Assembly: GCA_017303805.1 (NCBI GenBank)
Contig: JAFLBQ010000005.1
Coordinates: 124,001-188,000, forward strand
Reading direction: 5' to 3'
Length of the DNA stretch: 64,000 nucleotides
Source of the DNA: Cytophagales bacterium
Lineage (GTDB): Bacteria; Bacteroidota; Bacteroidia; Cytophagales; Cyclobacteriaceae
The position numbers and the translations under genes are program-made. Positions within the stretch are counted from its first letter, which is position 1; each line of letters opens with the position of its first letter. Below are positions 61,429-64,000 of this stretch, piece by piece. The notes under the pieces are model-generated. The model had not been told where the DNA came from and did no database searches. It was given only the letters and a program-made list of their open reading frames with translations.

Positions 61429-61905
61429 TTATACCACTTTAAATTGCTCAAACGCTTCTTTACAGGTATGGCAATAATGAAGCGACCGGCACAGGGTTGG
61501 ACCAAACGGACTTTTTAATTCGGTATTGCTCCCATTGCACCGCGGGCATATTGCTGTTTCCAGGATTTCAAGGTCGGTAAAGAGTTGGCTGCCAGGCGGT
61601 GGGGCAAGGCCATATTTTTTAAGTGCGGCTTTTCCCTTTTCAGAGATGAGGTCTGAGCTCCAGGGTTTTTCGAAGGTGATGGTAACATGCGGTTTGTAAC
61701 CAGCTTGTTGTAAGGCAGTTTCTACTTCGGCTTTCATGTACTCCATAGCCGGGCAACCCACAAATGTTGGTGTCATTTTTACCTGAACAGAATTGTCCTC
61801 AACTATTACATCTGTAATCACACCGAGGTCTACCAGCGAGAGTACCGGTATCTCCGGGTCTTTAACCTTTTCCAGGATTTCAAGAATGGACTTGTTGCTG
61901 GTCAC
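61429..61905 (-). CDS. paaD: Phenylacetyl-CoA epoxidase subunit PaaD
   Basis: A 158-residue protein of the MIP18/DUF59 family that helps assemble the epoxidase, probably its metal centre. The N-terminal domain has VKDPEIPVLSLVDLGVITDV and MTPTFVGCPAMEYM; the C-terminal zinc-like part has CPRC and CHTC (ETAICPRCNGS, LHYCHTCKEAF). The start is GTG and lies within a repeat sequence; a TAG stop is two codons upstream, so no other start is likely. It is the last gene of the operon seen here. Confidence 0.93.
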   Translation of the reverse strand: MTSNKSILEILEKVKDPEIPVLSLVDLGVITDVIVEDNSVQVKMTPTFVGCPAMEYMKAEVETALQQAGYKPHVTITFEKPWSSDLISEKGKAALKKYGLAPPPGSQLFTDLEILETAICPRCNGSNTELKSPFGPTLCRSLHYCHTCKEAFEQFKVV

Positions 61906-61926
61906 TGGCTACTCGTTACTGGTTTG
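61894..61926 (-). repeat. Second copy of the GTTACTGG-type repeat, over the paaD start
   Basis: On the minus strand the sequence CCAGTAACGAGTAGCCAG with TGACCAGCAAC resembles the hairpin repeat at 20836-20863 (CCAGTAACCAGCAACGAG, TAACCAGCAAC). The first five codons of paaD come from it. Confidence 0.6.
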
Positions 61927-61965
61927 CTCGGCTAACGACTTAATACTTTTAATAATTACTTTTCA

Positions 61966-62721
61966 TCACCATTCTGCAGTCGGATCAATCCGAAACACTT
62001 CACTCATTTCATCCAACAAAGGTTGCAGATGTTCGCTATGCTTCCCCTCACGACCCCCATACACAGGAGTTATGGTTTTCCAATCCGGTAATTCTAATTT
62101 GGTTTGGCAAAGCACCGATTCAATTTTGGTGATCCACATTTCTTTTAAAGCAACTTCGCCCGTAAATATTTTCTGCTCTACTAACTCACTCTCAAATGGT
62201 GAGGGTTCAAATATTCCGAGGGCATACGGCAATGCTTCTTGCAATGAGTGTTGAAGGCGGGTAATACTTTCTTCGGTTGCTGAGCCGAGTTGTTTAATCC
62301 AGGTATTGGCATGCAGGGTGTGGTAGCGCAGTTCACCCCGGATTTTGCGAGCCAATTGGGCAAGCGGCTCGTACGATGAATTGGAAAGCGCTTCGAAGCG
62401 CAAGGCCTCGGCTGTGTCAAACAAAAAATGACGAATCAAACTAAAGTCATACTCTTGGTTGGGTAACTCAACGAATACACAATTGTGAAACTGATTCGCA
62501 TTGCGAGTAAATGCTACCGTATCCGGGTCGGCCTCGCCCAGGGTATGCAACAACGTGTACAACGCAAGACTTTGACCCACCTTATCCTGTGCCATGGAAG
62601 AGAACGCAATGTCTTCCTCCAGTAGTGGACCGAAGCCAGTCCATTCAGAATTGCGATGGCCAAGTATCAATTGGTCATCAGCCATTTTATAGAGGAGTTC
62701 TTTTAATGCAAGGTTGTTCAT
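61966..62721 (-). CDS. paaC: Phenylacetyl-CoA epoxidase subunit PaaC
   Basis: A 251-residue structural subunit of the epoxidase, a ferritin-like helix bundle without the full di-iron site. DDQLILGHRNSEWTGFGP, EEDIAFSSMAQDKVGQ and the C-terminal half (GELRYHTLHANTWIKQL) match the family. It sits one base after paaB, in the order A-B-C-D. Confidence 0.95.
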   Translation of the reverse strand: MNNLALKELLYKMADDQLILGHRNSEWTGFGPLLEEDIAFSSMAQDKVGQSLALYTLLHTLGEADPDTVAFTRNANQFHNCVFVELPNQEYDFSLIRHFLFDTAEALRFEALSNSSYEPLAQLARKIRGELRYHTLHANTWIKQLGSATEESITRLQHSLQEALPYALGIFEPSPFESELVEQKIFTGEVALKEMWITKIESVLCQTKLELPDWKTITPVYGGREGKHSEHLQPLLDEMSEVFRIDPTAEW

Positions 62722-62722
62722 A

Positions 62723-63328
62723 TCAGGATATATTTCTATCCAAAAAATTTTTCAACTTATCACCGCCCTTGTAATCCGAAGCATCGCGGAATTTCTTTTC
62801 CGGTAACGTAAGCCACAATTCTTTTTCTTCGGGGGTGGTAAACCGGATGGCTGCAGTGGCAATGGCCCATACATTGTACACTATGTTGCCTGTGTTGTAT
62901 AACTTTGCGGCTTGCACCAGGGCTTCTTGTGGTAATACGGCTTGTACAGTACCCACATGCACATGCTGCTTACCGCGTTTTGTTAATTGATAAATTTCAA
63001 AATCTTTTTTACTACCTGCTTGTTCAGTTATTTCCGGTAGTAAGTCGTATGCATTTTTGTCGCCTTCGGTTAAAGGTGAAACATATACATCGCGGGTATT
63101 TACTACATAGAGCGAAGTGCATGTAAACCTTCGGGTAAATGTTTCTTTTGCCAGCACCCAGGCTAGTTCAAGATCGGGGGCATGCACACTACCTTCATGT
63201 TGAAAGGGCTTACCTTCTTTAGGTTGTACAAACACTTCAAACGTTCCGAATTGATCCAACGGAACTTTCGGTGAAACCGGCTCGTTGATTTTTGGCAGTC
63301 GGGCTACGCGGGGATCGAGGGAATTCAA
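62723..63328 (-). CDS. paaB: Phenylacetyl-CoA epoxidase subunit PaaB, tandem-domain form
   Basis: A 201-residue protein, twice the length of Escherichia coli PaaB (95 residues). Two similar domains are seen: FGTFEVFVQPKEGKPFQHEGSVHAPDLELAW (about 27-85) and DFEIYQLTKRGKQHVHVGTVQAVLPQEALVQ (about 108-165), each with the F-E-V/I...G...H-x-G-x-V...A pattern of PaaB. A further tail (KELWLTLPEKKFRDASDYK) ends it. The start is TTG; no ATG lies upstream in frame before a stop. PaaB bridges the PaaA-PaaC core to the rest of the complex; a double form may fill two sites with one chain. Confidence 0.9.
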   Translation of the reverse strand: MNSLDPRVARLPKINEPVSPKVPLDQFGTFEVFVQPKEGKPFQHEGSVHAPDLELAWVLAKETFTRRFTCTSLYVVNTRDVYVSPLTEGDKNAYDLLPEITEQAGSKKDFEIYQLTKRGKQHVHVGTVQAVLPQEALVQAAKLYNTGNIVYNVWAIATAAIRFTTPEEKELWLTLPEKKFRDASDYKGGDKLKNFLDRNIS

Positions 63329-63329
63329 A

Positions 63330-63423
63330 GATTTATATTTCGGATTTAGAATTTTGGATTTAAGATTTTGGGTTTAGAGACTCAAACCAATTCGAAATTT
63401 TAAATTTTCAATTCGAAACTGAT
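63330..63423. repeat. AT-rich degenerate tandem repeat between paaA and paaB
   Basis: GGATTTAGAATTTT, GGATTTAAGATTTT and GGGTTTAGAG are successive copies of one unit; CAATTCGAAATTTTAAATTTTC and AATTCGAAAC form an inverted part. No coding. It lies inside the operon and its function is unknown. Confidence 0.6.
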
Positions 63424-63999
63424 TTAAGCTAAAGGTGTAACGTAACTCGTTTTAGGTGTCTTCAATGCTTCCCGCACCCACTTGCCACGTGCTTCTGCCA
63501 CTCTTCTAACTTCCAGTCTTTCTTTATTGCATGGCCCATCGCCATTAATCACGCGCTTAAATTCTTCCCAGTCCGGTTCGGTATATTCCCACTTGCCGGT
63601 TTCATCTTTCCTCAGGTTCGGATCGGGTATTGTAAAGCCAAGTTCCCAGATTTTTGGAACGTACATATCCAGAAACTGATTACGCATTTCATCGTTCGTT
63701 CCCATCTTCACTTTCCAGCGCATCAATACTTCCGTATGGGCAGAAATTTTATCGGACGGGCCAAAGAAGTGCATCATGGGTGGCCACCATCTGTTCAACG
63801 CCTCCTGAAACATTTGACGTTGTTTGGCGGTACCGCTGGCTAAATAAATCACGCAATGGTGTCCATACTTCAGGTGAAAAGATTCTTCGGCACAGATTCT
63901 ATCCAGAGCCCGGCAGTATGGGCCATAACTTCCTTTCGCGTTAGCCAGTTGATTTACAATGGCCCCGGCATCGACTAACCACGATATAAAACAACAGTC
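63424..63999 (-). CDS. paaA: Phenylacetyl-CoA epoxidase catalytic subunit PaaA (N-terminus outside window)
   Basis: C-terminal part of the di-iron subunit that puts an epoxide on the ring of phenylacetyl-CoA. The frame runs to the right edge. ERICAEESFHLKYGHHC-like RICAEESFHLKYGHHC carries the EExxH-type metal ligands, with QEALNRWWPPMMHFFGPSD, TDEMR-like NDEMRNQFLDMYVPKIWELG and the end RGKWVREALKTPK. The N-terminal half, including the first metal-ligand helix, lies beyond 64000. An ATG at 63852 is only internal. Confidence 0.94.
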   Translation of the reverse strand, partial: DCCFISWLVDAGAIVNQLANAKGSYGPYCRALDRICAEESFHLKYGHHCVIYLASGTAKQRQMFQEALNRWWPPMMHFFGPSDKISAHTEVLMRWKVKMGTNDEMRNQFLDMYVPKIWELGFTIPDPNLRKDETGKWEYTEPDWEEFKRVINGDGPCNKERLEVRRVAEARGKWVREALKTPKTSYVTPLA

Positions 64000-64000
64000 G

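Overview
The window looks like chromosomal DNA of a Bacteroidota bacterium, probably of the Cytophagales. The pointers are a GldH gliding lipoprotein, two very large secreted proteins ending in type IX secretion (T9SS) sorting domains, a TonB-dependent receptor with the Bacteroidota outer-membrane beta-barrel fold, a fused SecDF, a RicT with the Bacteroidota Cys-rich N-terminus, and promoters of the Bacteroidota type (TTG, about 19 bases, TAnnTTTG). The genes are tightly packed on both strands. No stretch longer than about 300 bases lacks a gene, and I see no prophage, insertion sequence, CRISPR array or rRNA.

Layout. 1-3.4 kb: the end of a GMC oxidoreductase and its small Tat-targeted partner, then an atypical SDR. 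3.5-7.6 kb: a GlcD-type FAD oxidase on the minus strand; then a cell-wall NlpC/P60 lipoprotein, a glycosylasparaginase, a toxin-antitoxin pair with a broken toxin, and CutC. 7.7-16.1 kb: a secreted CotH/lamin-tail protein, a TonB-dependent receptor and, divergent from it, a LytS/LytTR two-component pair. 16.1-21.3 kb: tRNA-Ala(GGC), a small secreted protein with a Gfo/Idh/MocA oxidoreductase, gcvP and ndk. 21.4-28.8 kb: a housekeeping run (NrnA-like phosphoesterase, two FKBP lipoproteins, RdgB, uridine kinase), a small anchored protein and secDF. 28.9-37.3 kb: an OmpR-type regulator and kinase, then gldH-ricT, purD, a DinB-like protein and a DPP-IV-like peptidase on the minus strand. 37.4-48.7 kb: an unrecognised helical protein, three serine hydrolases, a small membrane protein, an SMP-30 lipoprotein, a TauE/SafE exporter, a PepF-like peptidase, MarR with YceI, and a TrmN6-like methyltransferase. 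48.9-58 kb: a DEAD-box helicase, a small lipoprotein and a 2239-residue repeat adhesin. 58.1-61.3 kb: a Yip1-family membrane protein and a LuxR-type regulator with a TPR sensor kinase. 61.4-64 kb: paaD, paaC, paaB and the end of paaA, the phenylacetyl-CoA epoxidase operon, which runs off the right edge.

Most of the content is core metabolism, envelope and signalling. I did not find a clear new defence or biosynthetic system. The items most worth a second look are non-coding: a cluster of four inverted repeats between the giant adhesin and the LuxR/TPR-kinase locus; two concentric dyads between the receptor and lytS; a perfect 30-bp palindrome at marR with a 14-bp palindrome before yceI; a leader shared by two unrelated serine hydrolase genes; and a terminator whose T-tract ends directly at a start codon. 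Among proteins, the tandem-domain PaaB, the extra C-terminal domain on the TonB-dependent receptor, the broken RelE-type toxin and the unrecognised 486-residue protein stand out.
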